Positions 1-12,673 are shown, counted from the stretch's first letter. The stretch is 64,000 nucleotides of DNA from Rhyacichthys aspro (GCA_036850595.1 CM072160.1:16471906-16535905), one strand, 5' to 3'. Numbers and translations: made by a program. Notes: generated by a model not told the origin, from the letters alone.

Positions 1-567
1 GTATTATTTACGACTACACTTTTAGATTAAATTTCAGATAATAAAAGGTTTGCCCATTTAACATCCACTTATGTATTTTCGCTGGTCCGCCTACCTATCA
101 CTCGCCCCATCTTTGACCTCAATATACCTTCACCTATCCATCCTGCCAGCACCTATGCTTTCATAACCTTACATTATCCCCCCTCTTTCCACCTCACCTC
201 ATTCTTTCTCTGGCGTTATTTGTCAAAATCACCCACGCACCTAACCATCCATCATATTAATTAGGTTCTGCGTCACTGTTCTCCTCATCATTCACGTGTC
301 TATCATTGATCTCTCTTTGAGTCAAGGATGTTAAACCGTCTTCATCCATTATTGGTATTAAACGGAGAACGGAATACACATGAAGAGCGTTTACTACTCA
401 TTATGTTACATTAGATTTTTGTAAAATACTGCATCAAACAATATAAGTCGGTGTACATGTTGTGTTAGGGACAGGTTGGATTAGAGGCATGGGGTTGTCA
501 GAAGTCAGGTCCATTCAATACCCTCAGCTTTATGCTTTAACCCCTGGCCTGAAACATACTGATTTAG
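1..567. other. non-coding, no supported feature
   Basis: The plus strand is pyrimidine-rich from about 90 to 330, with many C/T runs and scattered CpG. No repeat unit, tRNA-like box or plausible exon is visible. The reading frame running from 462 into the next feature is open only because the 20-bp minisatellite beyond it happens to lack stops. Confidence 0.5.
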
Positions 568-857
568 GTTTAAACCAGGGGGGTCAAACTCAAAGTAGTT
601 GGTCAAATCCAACTAAAAACAGCTCAAATCCAACTGCAACCTGCTCAAGTCCAACTAAAACCTGTTTAAGTCCATATAAAGCCTTCTCAAATCCAACTAA
701 AACCTGTTCAAGTCCATATTAAACCTGTTAAAATCCAACTGCAACCTGTTTAAATCAATATAAACCTGTTAAAATCCAACTAAAACCCAAAAATATTGCC
801 TACAAAAAGTATTGAAGGCCCATATAAAACATTGTGTTTGTCATGTGTGGTTTAAAC
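568..857. mobile_element. short hAT-like non-autonomous DNA transposon with 8-bp target duplication
   Basis: The 8-mer GTTTAAAC occurs at 568-575 and again, identical, at 850-857. The 274 bp between them begin CAGGGGGGTCAAACTC, which matches the CAGNGGTNTCAAAC type of end known from hAT elements. The right end (complement starting CACACATGACAAAC) keeps CA and CAAAC at the same offsets but is eroded. An 8-bp duplication is the hAT superfamily signature. There is no transposase, so the element is non-autonomous. The interior is mostly the minisatellite at 599-788. A diverged relative lies at 24417-24780 and shares the right-hand segment around 813-833. The 8-mer is itself a palindrome, so a chance match is somewhat likelier than for a random 8-mer, but its position exactly at the expected boundaries supports the call. 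Confidence 0.7.
599..788. repeat. 20-bp minisatellite, about 9-10 units
   Basis: Tandem units of about 20 bp follow the pattern TCAAATCCAACTAAAACCTG, with substitutions such as AAGTCC, CATATAAA and CTGCAACC. The array lies inside the hAT-like element at 568-857 and probably grew after or during its mobilisation. Because 20 is not a multiple of 3, translation cycles through frames. The short frame over it (Ser-Asn-Pro-Thr-Lys-type repeats) is an artefact, not a protein. Two units of the same 20-mer occur inverted at 24581-24620. Confidence 0.88.
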
Positions 858-3715
858 AAAGAAAACAAAAGCCGAAACAAAATGACAGACTCCTCCAAAC
901 TGCATTCAGTAGCACCAGATGCCATCTTGCAAAACTGAATGTGGCTTGTGTGTGGGCTGCAATACACATATTACCACTAGACTGCAGGATCACACTTGCG
1001 TTGTAGAGGCCAACTTACTAAATATGACATTATAAAAGAGAGACATTTCAAGTCTCAATGAATAGTCACTGAGTTGAAATCGACATTGTCTTCCAAGAAG
1101 CAAAGTTTTCTGTTGTTGTTAGCAGTACTTTGCTGTTGTGTTACATCAGAGCTGTGTCCTCTCCAGGAGTGGATGAGTAACAAGCAATGTAATCAGTTTT
1201 AAATTTGCAAGCATGTGAAGTATGCTTTCCAGTGTCGTCAAAGACACGTATTGGCTTAACAGCAGGTACACTGCATGGCCTGGCTTTCTGAGTCAATCGG
1301 CACTGACCCTCTATTTCCATGCACCAGCTCTTGTGAGCACAAGTGCCTCTGACTAGTCCGGCTGAAACTGATGCAAGCATGTGAGTTAGACATCTCAACA
1401 TGCTCTGTTCTCTACTTGAACTCCTGTACTGTGGATAAAGTGTGTCAATTGTTGCTTTACTGACTGGAGTTTATACTGTGAATGTAACTGAAGGGGCCAT
1501 TTTGTACAAAAGTTTTCTTAAAAATAAAAACAAAAACTTCATACAATTCTTTGCCTGTGGTGCCTTGTTTCCGCCTCTTCTTAGGTCGAGAACATGTTTT
1601 CTTTCTTGCCTGGTTCAGCAGGCTGTGCTGCCTGTACATCATGCTGTGCATCTGTGCATACACAACCTTTCACAGAAAGATTAACAATCACCCCAGCCTT
1701 TTGTTTTTAAATTGTAATGAGAAAGTGAAATGCACATACATGTTTGTTTTGTGTTAGATTCAAATGCACAACATGGCTGAGTATGCCATGTCTTAAGGGC
1801 TGCTTGTATTTCTGTGAGGCCATTCATACTTGATCCATTGAGGCAATTTAAAGACTTTTATCTGAAACCGTAGCTATAGAGCTTCTGTTTCTAAGGTCCC
1901 TTTATTAACTGTATACTTTTCATTAGTTTGACAAAAGAGAACATGACACTTTATAGTGGTAATGATAAAGCACAGCTATCTTTGCGTAACATGTAAATGA
2001 CTAAATGGTACAAATGGCAGTGGTACATAAAGAAGAGCCTTTATGCATGCTTGACATGATTGCCTGTTTGACTTGATGCAGCAAAGTGGTATCGTAAGGC
2101 TTACAGGCACAAAGTGTCTCTGGGAAATCACGTTTAACCCCTATTCTCTTCTAACTTCATACTATGTATCACGCAACCTACATTTATCTCCCTGTATGCA
2201 GTGACTTCACCACATGTCTACATCAGTCTGAACAAGACATTTCATGTCAATACTGTCAGCTGCATGATTGTATGACACCACCTCAGCAGTTACTGATTGA
2301 CTGTCCTAAATTACCATCCATCACACAAACCCACATGAACAGAGGCTGCATTACTATTGCTATTTTCACATTTCATTTTAAACGTGTATGATACATTTTT
2401 GCCCATGCCAACCCATTGATTGTGGGAAAGAGAACAGAGGACTCATTTCAGACAAACAGTTAGAAATCACAGTTTTCACAGAGGACCTGTCACATTGTAC
2501 AAATTAGTTGCAGAAAAACTTACGTTGGGGCTTTAAATTAGTGGTTGTAGGTCGGACACAGTGAGAGGATCAAAGACAAGCTATCTCAAAGTTCCCTCCA
2601 ACTAAAATAAAGACAACTGAATCCTTCTACAATAGTAGTATAGAATAGTAATTAGCTATATGGCTCTGTATACAAGCGTATGTGTAACGCCTTGCCCCAA
2701 GCTTTTGTGAAACCTACTTGTTTTCTTTTTACAAACTGTAATGCGACTCAAGTTTTTGAGCAGAGTTGGTTGTCAGAGGTTGTAGCCACCTGAAGTTGCA
2801 CAGTGTGACCTGAGAGAACCTCTGAGACGACTGCAAAAAAACCCAAAAAACAATAACACAGCAAAAGTCTGACTGGACACCCATTTTCATCACAGTAGCA
2901 TTTTGTCATAAGCTGCACATTTTCAAAAAGTGTAAGTGTTGCCTGTGATCAGTGCCCAAACTAGTATTAGTTACTCTAAAAATGTATAGGGACATTTTTT
3001 AAATCAAGAACTTTTTGTCAACAGTGTCAGATTCCAGTCAACAGTATAGCTCTACTGTAGTAACCAAAACCCCTCATCAAACAAACAAGTCTGACTCAAA
3101 GATAAAACAAGATTAAATCTTTATATTATCCCAGTTGTCTTGCTTACAGTCCACCACAGACCTCTGTTGCACCACATTTTCCACTGTTCGATTTCAACTA
3201 TGATAATGAGAAGACCTCTCACCGTTGGCATTTACATCCAGTCTGCGTGACAACAAAGACAACAAAGACACACCACAAACACACTGCAGCTAAGCCCTCA
3301 AAAGTCATTTCTTTCTCGGGTTTTGTTTTCATTCCTTGTCGTCCCTCTAACTTCTTTCCTCTCCCCGAGTCTCTCTCTGTCTCCAGGTGTGATGGATGAG
3401 AAGTGACTGTAGTGTCTCCAGGTGTCATAGATAGAAACGGGGTGATGACTCTCCTAAATGGACAGCCTGCAGCGCCCTCCATCCAGACGCTCATCTGCAT
3501 TCCAATTCAGAACTTGTTTGTGCTCATCAAAGATTGTGTCGTCTCTCTTTCTCTATGCATGCCGAATTCCTATTCTTTACCACCAGCGCATATCATATAA
3601 CTTGTTTACCGACCTCTCTTTTGCATTGTCTTCTGAGTTCCTACATGAGAGTGCATATGTGTCGTATGTGGAAGCAAACAGGTAAGAAGTTGGACTTGGT
3701 TGTGGGTTTGTCATG
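858..3715. other. non-coding, no supported feature
   Basis: This is about 2.9 kb of AT-rich DNA without a recognisable gene or repeat family. All open frames are under 95 codons, overlap on both strands and have no protein-like composition or splice-flanked structure. Around 3180-3700 the sequence is less AT-biased and pyrimidine-rich on the plus strand, leading into the CA array and the complex segment that follow. Confidence 0.45.
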
Positions 3716-3738
3716 CACACACACACACACACACACAC
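3716..3738. repeat. (CA)n microsatellite, about 11 units
   Basis: An uninterrupted CA dinucleotide run. The His-Thr repeats in overlapping open frames come from this array and are not coding evidence. Confidence 0.95.
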
Positions 3739-3769
3739 AGTCGGCACGTCGCAAGGTGTCAGGTTGCAA

Positions 3770-4170
3770 ATTGGTTTCTCTCCTCTGGGCTGACAGAGTT
3801 GACAAGGCCTTTATGAGAGGCATAAACAAGGCAGATTTGCCCCCCTCCCGCCTCTCTACTTTTCATCCTTTCAACGTAAAGCTCCAAATCTCCTTTTAAA
3901 CTGATGGACTTAATGCTAGCGCGCCGCGAGTGCTCGCTTATCTGTGAGTGTCATACCTCAAATCACTCAGATTTACTTGTTTGTCGGCGTTATCGCTCCG
4001 TAAACCTAAAGTCAGCGGGTCAATGCACAGGCTCGAGTGATGCCGAAGTTGAGTGGTTGACTTTGTGACCTTAAAAGCTGACTGAGATATAGTAACGGGG
4101 CAATGAAGGATTGGGTTTCGGGCTGGATTATTGTAGTCGCTCATGCAATTGCAGAAAAAGCAAGTCAATC
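3770..4170. promoter_or_regulatory. candidate cis-regulatory / conserved noncoding segment
   Basis: This 400-bp non-repetitive stretch has clearly more CpG than its flanks, for example the GCGCGCC-type run near 3920-3928. It contains a GATA-type site (CTTATCT at 3937-3943). There is no low-complexity sequence and no match to the repeat families in the window. No open frame is convincing on either strand. Calling it regulatory is an inference from sequence texture only; conservation cannot be judged here. Confidence 0.25.
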
Positions 4171-4559
4171 TCAAAAAGTGAAAAGAAATAAGGCTGCATC
4201 CACAATGACATAAAAAAAACTTTCTTTACACTGGAATTTAGTGGTAGCATAGTTTGTTCCCACCAGAAAGTTACTGTCCCGATATATATCTATTCATTGT
4301 GTTCAACTTCTGATTCCACACTGCACTTTTTAAATCTGCCACAAAGGACTTTTTTGTGGTGTCACTGCAGCAACCAATTTTTTACAGTTTTAGGGGACAA
4401 AACCAATTAATATGATGATGTGGAGTATTTAGAGATTTGTTAGATTTGATAAGGAATAAATATCAGCAACAGTAACGTGTGATGTGTGCATGTAACTTGC
4501 TTCAGTCAACACAGGAGCTTACTGCTGCAGACTAAATATAAAATACTCTCATCAAGCAT

Positions 4560-4615
4560 GAGATGAGAGTATTTTTGCACGAGATGAGAGATGAGAGATG
4601 AGAGTATTTTTGCAC
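4560..4615. repeat. local 21-bp direct duplication with GAGAT-rich spacer
   Basis: The 21-mer GAGATGAGAGTATTTTTGCAC occurs at 4560-4580 and again at 4595-4615, both perfect. They are separated by GAGATGAGAGAT, itself an expansion of the start of the unit. This looks like a recent replication-slippage duplication. Confidence 0.9.
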
Positions 4616-5696
4616 GTCTGTATTTTCAAGCCACATCTAGAACTGTTTCTGCTTTGTTTGTTTAATTTTAAAGTCCAAACTATTCTCACTGTAGATTTCA
4701 CAATTGCACCAACTCGGTTAGGTCCTGGCTGATACCACCTCTTTTGGTCAGACCAAGAACAAAAAACAGCATTGATGTAAAAGCATCCATAGAGAAGACA
4801 ACGACACATTTGCCAAACGCATCCATTTTGTTCCAGCATCTGTATTGTTTTAAACAGATTTATGTAGCCACCATATTGGGTCAGACATCTCAACTTAAAT
4901 GCCATTTAATTTTCTTTCACTTGGCACATATTGTTTGAATTTATTAAGTGACTCTTGGGTAAATTCAATCAGATCTGTGTTTCCTAGAATCCCAACCATC
5001 AATATGAAAAACCCACCAAATATGGCAGTGTGAGAAACAACCAAACTTACCAATTAAAATATAACACTATCAACTGAAACATGATTCAAAGTGTTTCTAT
5101 CTTGGCCATAAATCATGTAAACATAATGTAGAATAGCAGTAGGATTTATAGTAGCACACTACTCACTTATAACATGAATTTTCTTTAATTTAATAACCCT
5201 CAAACATCAAAGGATGAGAAAAGATTAAATATTCAACATATGTGTGACACTTAATCAGCCTCCCATATTTTACCATTTATTTAAGCAAACTTTGCAAGCA
5301 GGATTTAACAGTAGTAACATTTGTGCATTGTGTGTGTGCGTCCATCGCTCTATCCATCAGTAATGACCAGCCAGTTAATGAAGTAGTCCTTGCTCCTTCC
5401 ATTCCACCAGCCAGGAAATAATTACCTCGCGTCTGAAGCCATTCTCCATCTGTACCACTCTCTATGGCTTCATTTAGCTTCCATCTCCTCCAAAATCCTT
5501 TTTTTTTCCTCCTCCGATCTACCCTTCTCCTTCATTTTTTTGCATGTCACATACCAAGACAGTCCATCCAAACCTGTCCCCTAGATTCAAATATGATGAA
5601 TTATGTTACTCCATTATGTGGCAGATGACTGTAAAAGAGTTCATTAAGGCCTTTTAAATATGTATGTTTGCATATACCATTTTTGTTTGTGTGTGC
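4616..5696. other. non-coding, no supported feature
   Basis: AT-rich sequence. Open frames of 117 codons on the minus strand (4552-4905) and 64 codons on the plus strand overlap each other and show no domain, signal peptide or exon structure. I treat them as chance frames. Confidence 0.45.
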
Positions 5697-5739
5697 ACAG
5701 GGGTGTGCCCATTATGGTGTGCCCATCTCACACCCCTGT
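5697..5739. repeat. 11-bp perfect inverted repeat enclosing an 11-bp direct repeat
   Basis: ACAGGGGTGTG at 5697-5707 pairs perfectly with CACACCCCTGT at 5729-5739 across a 21-nt loop. Overlapping it, GGTGTGCCCAT is repeated at 5702-5712 and 5716-5726. The stem could form a cruciform or a small hairpin RNA. The stem and loop are not shaped like a known miRNA precursor. Confidence 0.8.
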
Positions 5740-6537
5740 TTCTTCTCTTATATGCCTTCCATTTCCTAATATAATGAAATAATAGCAAAAATCTGATGAA
5801 GTCATGTTACACTTACTTCTGGAGTATAGGGATTCAAAGCAGAAACTTTTCCTTAGTCAGCAAGACAGAGGAAATTGGAGATTAAAGAAGTCCTGTTCCT
5901 CTTTTAATGTCTAAGTATAAAAGAATCATAAAAGAGAAGCCAGAAATGGAGGCAGACAGAAGGTGGCACTGGTGCAGTGCTAATAGCAGGTGAACATGAC
6001 AGAGGCAGAATGAAAGAGCAGTAGGGTCTACAGCCCATCAGTATACGTCATGAGAAAGACAGGTGTTCTCTAATATGGACTTTGTACCATTAAACGAGTG
6101 TATGTGGTACATACGTTTTATATTTACTCGTGTTTGTAATATTTAGGACAACACTGATAAAAACATGTAATAATGTTGCAATACAAAACAATACCCGCAG
6201 TATATTTTAGGCTGTTGAAAATCATCAGCACCCTTTCCTTTTTGAATTTTCCCAGTCCAGATTGTGCAACATTAAGGCTAAAATAAATTAAATGAATTCT
6301 AAAAGAAAGTTATTTTAATTCACAACCCCAGCCCCAACTGGATAGGTCACAGAACAGTAGGAAAAAAAAAAAAAAAACAGAAGAAAGAAATTGATTCATG
6401 GCAATCCCTTTACAGTTCTACCTTGATTGGCTTGGATCAATAACATTTCCTTTCAAACAAGTTACTAAGTATGACTTTTGACACAAATCTCTGTCCAATA
6501 ATTGAACACTAATTTATGCACTTGTCTCGCTGGACAC
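5740..6537. other. non-coding; 16-nt poly-A at 6362-6377
   Basis: AT-rich DNA with one simple A run and no gene-like frame. The A run is preceded by ordinary sequence with no recognisable retroposon body, so I do not call it a retroposon tail. Confidence 0.5.
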
Positions 6538-6920
6538 TTAAAGCTGCATTACCCCAAAATTTCTTCCATCATGGTCCCATTCCCATCACCCAACAATAGC
6601 ATAGAGATCTCTCCTTCATTTATTTGATATGGAAAGCAAAACATCTTCTCATTTTCTTTGTGTTTTTGGTGAGGAGACGTATCCAGCACTAGAACAGACA
6701 TTTTCTCATAGACATTTTCTGTATTTTTATGAGCATCCATTAATTCAATGTTGACGAGGCTTTGTGAACCAATAGGAGCATCCCTAGCTCCTCACTCCTC
6801 TCTGAGCAAGCATGTGATTGGCCGAAGCTTCCAGTAGGTGCTGAACATTCTCATTTATTCAAATCCTTAATAATAAAGCCCAGATGATGTCTTAAGGTGT
6901 CACAATTTTCACTATTACAA
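6538..6920 (+). mobile_element. family A element, copy 1 (diverged)
   Basis: The left end is TTAA followed by AGCTGCATTACC (6542-6553), resembling the complement of the right end of the other copies (AAGTCCATTACC). Inside, 6575-6640 aligns loosely with copy 3 (CCCATCAC, CCAACA, TTCATTTATT-type landmarks). From 6770 to 6920 the order AACCAATAGGAG, GTGATTGGCC, CATTCTCATTTATT, AATAAAGCC and GTCTTAAGGT matches copies 2-4. The right end is lost or too diverged to place. There is no coding potential. It looks like a short non-autonomous DNA element; the superfamily is uncertain. Confidence 0.6.
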
Positions 6921-8267
6921 TATGCTATTTTATCAAATACAAGAAAAAGAAAAGTACAGCAAAAAACATACAACGTTGCCTATATTAGTTCTTTATTCGG
7001 CTAAAGTTACTGTGTTTAGTTTTTTATCCTTTTGTTTGTGTGTTTATTGTGCCATGAAATGTCTCAGTGACAGTCTTGAATGGCTTCTAGCTTCACTAAT
7101 TATGCCAAATAAACAAGACTGTGCATTTGCAAGTTGATTTATTACTGATAACTATACATGAGGCTGCATGAACGCCTCCTGGTGACTTGTTTGTGAATCT
7201 ACAAATGCAGTAATTGAGATCAAACTCAATGTGGTCGCTTCGTATTGTACAGCAAGTATTAAAAGTCTTACCAGCTACCTGAGGTGCTATTCTGTTGTTA
7301 ATACAGTGACTACAGTAGCACTTACAGAGGGCTTTGTTACAGAGGTTTTAACAGATGATGCAAAAACCTCTTACGCCTAAGATTACTGCAGGCAGAAGTC
7401 AGACTCTCACTTTTATTTATGCCTTTGAGAGAGTCTTTCCCCACGTTTCCTTTTAGTAAATGTTATTCTTAGTCCGTGTAGGATTTGATTACACATTTGA
7501 TCTCCTTGTGTGATCCCAGAGTACTTTAGCACCCGCCTATAATTAGTGCAGAGAAACACAGGAAACCACACAGAGAAAGATGAGCAGACGAGTGGGAAAG
7601 ACAAAACAAAATAATAAAAAAAACAACAACACCTTGATAAAACTGTAGACATTTTAGCATTCACAGCACTTCCTCCTCATTATTTTTGACTCAGGGCTCA
7701 TTTTAGACTTCCTGTTTACCCCGTGATACTTCCTGTTAGAACACCATGCATGTGTCTATTTAGAGATTAAAAAAAAAAAGTACTAACTGTGAAAAGCATG
7801 CAATACACATCATGAATTGAATGGAAATATAATTTTTGTTTTGATTAATTTTAATACTTAGTGGGCTGATTCTTACACAAACAAACAGACACATCTTGGG
7901 TTTTAATGGATGGATCACTCTATTTACCATCGCTAGCACAAGGTTACCTGTTGCTAGTGATGCTAATGGATGGTAAAGTTGTGTCAGTTTTTGTTGTCTG
8001 GCTTTGGGCGAGCATTGTATCCAAAACCTTAAATCAGCTGCACATTTTCAGCATAAAATGTGTTTATTCTGCCCTAATTTTAGCCCTTTTCACACATTAC
8101 ATTTCTGCTAGAAGTAACTTAAAAACAATTAAGCTCAGACTTTGCTGCATATAATTCCTAATTAAATCAATTTATTCTATTTTTTGTCACTGATACGTTT
8201 TGTGAAATGGGATGACTTTAATTTGTTTGCAGATGGACACAGCCCAACAGGTGTATGATGTGATTCA
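6921..8267. other. non-coding, no supported feature
   Basis: No gene or named repeat. A loose inverted repeat occurs near 7920-7975, where TTTACCATC and GATGGTAAA are the outer arms and GCTAGCA / TGCTAGT the inner arms. It may be the relic of a small hairpin element. Confidence 0.4.
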
Positions 8268-8740
8268 GTGCAGTTGAGGGATTCTCTTAGGAGCCCTTCA
8301 GAAGAGAGGGTTTTACACCGGTCGAGCTCAGCCATCCCATTTTCTCTTATTTATCACCATTCATTTTCTTTCTTCTTTTGTTCCCTTACTTCATTATTTA
8401 TTTCTGACCTTGCCCTGCAATGCGGAGGCTGCAAAAATTCACCCTCTCCTCCAGCCCGCCGCCGCTCTTTTTGCTCCGTGACTTGCTTTGCTTCCTCTCG
8501 ATTTAAATGGCTCTCTTGCTCCGTCACAGACCAGCGTTTACCATCTCCTTTACCTCCTGTTCACGCCTTCTATCCCATTCTCAATTTAACCCCGGCGTCT
8601 CCATTACAGCAAAATCCACCTCTTTGTTTGCTCTTTGGATCCATCTCAACCCGGTTCTGCTCGGCTACCACCCACAGCACAAATACCTCCGCAGATGTCC
8701 GTGAAGCCTCCCACCAAACCGGAGCTCAGGGGACGCTGGA
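8268..8740. other. GC-richer segment with a chance 189-codon frame; possible noncoding element
   Basis: The longest open frame of the window (8268-8837, plus, 189 codons) lies here. Its composition is Ser/Pro/Cys/Phe-heavy because the plus strand is C/T-rich, and its tail is made of TGTGTG-derived Cys-Val residues. Two other frames of similar quality overlap it (8507-8704 and 8635-8826), which argues against coding. I recognise no domain. The segment from 8400 to 8740 has more GC and CpG than its flanks. It could be a conserved noncoding element or an untranslated exon, but nothing decides this. Confidence 0.25.
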
Positions 8741-8837
8741 GAGGGAGGTCTGTGTGTTTGATGTATGCGAGTGTGAGTCTGTGTGCACGTGTAGGTGTTT
8801 GGGGTGGGTTCACAATTCTATTTTAGCACATGATTAA

Positions 8838-11800
8838 TAGTATGCCTCCGTGCAACTCCTTGTACACAAGGCTCGAGTCAAGCTCCGTGAGAAGAAATAG
8901 TTACCCTTACCTCGTGAAGAGCAAGGAAAATGTGCTTTAAGAAGAGTTTGCTGGAGATGTTATTACAGTGTAAATGCAAATGTGATTATAGATACTTTAA
9001 AAGGTGCGATTCTGAATTCTATCTTACAAGAACATGTATTTAACCATAACTTGTCACTTCAGCAGAACTCATTTACCATTTGTGCACAAACAAACAGTCC
9101 AGGCTCTCGTGAAGTTAAAAGTTTAAAGGTGAAGAAAGAAACATCTAATTTAAAAAGAGGTACTTTAAAACACTATAAAGGGACAATAAAAAGGCATACA
9201 ACAACAAATAAAATGATATTATGACAGCTTTAAATATTTTGAAGAATGTTTATGAATATTTTAAATGATGGGCATGAATATTTTGAATTGACGTCCAAAT
9301 ATATATTATGAAAATGATGATGATTTGAAGACCTAGCTACTTGGTCCAGTGAACATCCAAAAAACAAAAATACATAAACCATATAAAAAGAAGCCTTTTT
9401 ACCTTTTTTTATTGATAAATAAAAATAAAATAAATACCGCTTTGTAGTGTATCAAGATGCAAGCATTTTTTTTTTTTTTAGCCTTTATCCGATACATAGA
9501 GTGCAGATGGACATTGCCTATATGGTATGAGTGATAGAAAAGGACATTTAAATGATACAATTGAAAGGTTCTTACTTAATTATTACACTTTTTGAACAGT
9601 GCAATGGAAAACAAATGTTTATCCCTATCACTGTTTAGCACATCCTCCATCATCTGTCAAAGCTTCATTGATAGAGTCTAGTGTTCGCTCTTTTCCATTT
9701 TGACACTGCGCTCTAGCAACTGGAAAATGCAATTTGTTAGCGATCAATTCTCAATTTTTCCAGTGACACGCATGGTGATCGATGAAAGGGCATAGGTCAC
9801 CGGCTGCTGCCCTCCCAGCATGCTCTTGGACTAGAGGTCAGCAGGTGCAGCCCCCACCCCCAGGTGAATCCTGTCCATTTGAGATCTCCCCGTTCCATTT
9901 CAGGCAAGTCAGCACTAAAGTAATAGTACCTCATCAGCTTCAGGACAGAAGATAATAAAGTAAAATTATGTATGGTGTTAAAATCATAAAATCGAGAGCA
10001 GCTCTGGTGCAAATGCACAAAAGAAGGAGCGGAAGATGATTTCCCCAAATCCTCTTTGAATATGTTTTACAGAAAATCATTTCATCTCTCCTCTGACTTA
10101 TACTTCGTCTCATTTTACCCACATTGATTTATTAATATTGCATGTGTCTAAATCTATTTTAATCACGCCATACTGGATTCTCTTTAATTACTATTTTCAA
10201 AGCCAATTAAAGATTGATCAGTGAAACAGCTATCTTTTATGCCTCACGAAACCATGTAACCTCAGTTCCCATGCCAACCTGTGATAGGAGACGCTCACGA
10301 AGAACAGGGCGGTCCGAATAAAGACTCTTGATGTGTAAAAGTTTAATTTGCTCTGGGAAGTTCATTTTGCATTCTGACAATTCACTCTTTTATTGTCTGT
10401 TTAAACCAGAGAGTCAATTCTAGGCTTGAAACCTGCAGCAAAAGATGCCAGAAGTTGTGAAACTGTTGATCCTACACGAAAGGATAAGCTATTGAAGTGA
10501 ATTTCCCAAACAACAATATTAACTTTTTAACTCTTACTTCTGTTTTGTTTTGTCTCTATGCATTGTATAACGGTACAAAGTAATGCATAAAAAGTGGGTT
10601 GGCTACACTGATTGATGGACATCTTAAACAGAGCTGGTGGGCACAGCCAGTTACCTTACACTTTGATTGATTGCACCTCAGGACCTTGTATGCATTGAAT
10701 AAACATATACTATACTTGGCAGATGGCTTGACTGTCATTTTGGTTCAGTTAGCCTAACAAGACAACGCATTCTGTCACCTTTTATCAGCCTCTCTGTCCA
10801 TTTCTGCTGTCCTTCCAAATGCAAGGACACAGGCTTCACTTACGTGTTTTCACATTCATGCAAATTCACCGGAGACACAAAACCTTATGATTCTTGGATT
10901 GGTGAAACTATTTCTGTTTTTCTTACCAACCCATCGATCACTTTATCAATTGATTTGTTAAATGGCCAAGAAATAGCAATCCAATCCGGTCCACAGATAA
11001 AAAGCTGTGCTGCTATTACGAGAGCTCTTTGCTTGGTCCGTAAAGGATGTGCCTAAGTAAAGCCCATTATCTAACCACCTATTTTCAGTTGACCTTTTGC
11101 ACAGACCTTTGATTATAGTCTACTTTACTCAGAAAAGACTGAAAGTGGAATTACTGGTAAAGCTTGACAAAGTATAAAACAAGTGAAAGATTTAACAATG
11201 CACTCTGCAATAACAACACAATCGGCTAAAAGTGCAGCTTATTTAAGTTTATCAATGACAGGCGCTCTTCAGTTGTAGATTTCGTGGTATACGCAGGATT
11301 TGTTTGTATTATTTTGGCTTTTTCTGCCATGTATTGATATTTTTTTCACTTTATCTGTCATGTTACTTGTGAACTTTACCAACTCTTGCAAAGGTCAATC
11401 GACAAGGCTTATTTGGGTGGATGCCAGGGAGCAAAATCTCAACAGGTTGGATGACATCGCGCTCTCTGCTCCAGGCTCAGAGATGACCTAAAACCCCATC
11501 TGTTGGCGTGCATGTGCGAGCAGAGCATTTCATTAGAATATATTCCATCTATGCTTTCTTACACAGTTATATCTATTCACATACCAGTGATAGTCGCCTT
11601 TATTTTGTTACGTTTGGTTAGCGCTGCAGTAGCATCTCGGATGGACAATGGATAAGACTAATTCTTCGAAAAGAAAACCTTGACTGTTCTAAGAATCACC
11701 TTAACCAAGTCTTCTTCCCACGGCTGTTAATGTTTGAATGTCAGAGTTTGTTAGTTGAAAAATCCACTAAAACATTCACGGCCAAATTGCTTTGAAAACT

Positions 11801-12673
11801 TTGGAGACTTTCGTGGATTGCAATACAAATGAAATGAAAAATGAGTCAAATGGAAGCGACTACAGTATGTATGGCACAAACAAATTTAAGTGTCAGAAGA
11901 AATATCATAAACCATGAGTTAGTGTCTCAAAATAGTTTTTAGTGGTGTTTTATCACATTGGAGAACACTTTTTACATTTCGCTGTCTGGAAAAATAAGTA
12001 ACTAAAGTTCTATAGAACCCAGTGGAAGGAGCCATGACTGTCTTTCATCAAAATGGACACTGCTTGAGGACAGGAACACACATTTCTTTTTTGAAGACAC
12101 AATGAAGGGGTTATGGAAGAACTGTAAGTCAAAAGCAAATTCATCTTGACCCATTTCCACTGGATTTGAACGTAGACAACAGAATGTTCCCGGTGGGCTA
12201 CAGTGAGGTGCAGCGATGAAATCTACAGAGCCAAAATAAACCCTAAAAACTCCAATTGTATCGCTGATAGTTTTGTGGGGAACAGCAAAGAATATCTCTT
12301 GCGAATTCTGTTGACTGCAGCTGTTAAATGTATTATTATTATTAAGTGGCTCAAATCAGACCAGAAGGATGGAGTCCCATGACTGCTTTATTATTGCAAT
12401 AAGTACTGAGTCATTTTTTGAACGCTGATATACGTGTTTCTGTAAATACATTTTTTGGTTTGTGTATCATAATATATGCACCAGGACTTGTATCATTGCT
12501 ATTTAGAGGATGTCATGTTCTGATATTACATGTATAATTCTGTATGAGCTTTGAAAAACAAAATAAAAATAAAGTAAAAAAAATCCAATTGTGATAATTA
12601 TATATTTTCACAATGCTTTTTGTCTAAATGTTGCTGCTGTGGATTTAGTGTTAGTGACTGTCCTGGACACATC
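8838..12673. other. non-coding, no supported feature
   Basis: This is 3.8 kb without a recognisable gene or repeat family. Simple T runs occur near 9467-9479. The parts around 9640-9900, 10180-10330 and 11370-11510 are less AT-biased and non-repetitive. All open frames are at most 83 codons and overlap one another. Confidence 0.45.

Noticed and set aside
462..722. 86-codon frame with Ser-Asn-Pro-Thr-Lys-type repeats
   Set aside because: It is a translation of the 20-bp minisatellite; the unit length is not a multiple of three and the array lies in a transposon.
599..788. CRISPR-like array
   Set aside because: The units are contiguous tandem repeats without unique spacers, and the genome is eukaryotic in character.
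8268..8837. Longest open frame in the window (189 codons)
   Set aside because: C/T-rich sequence is stop-poor on this strand, other frames of similar quality overlap, the tail derives from GT repeats, and no domain is recognisable.
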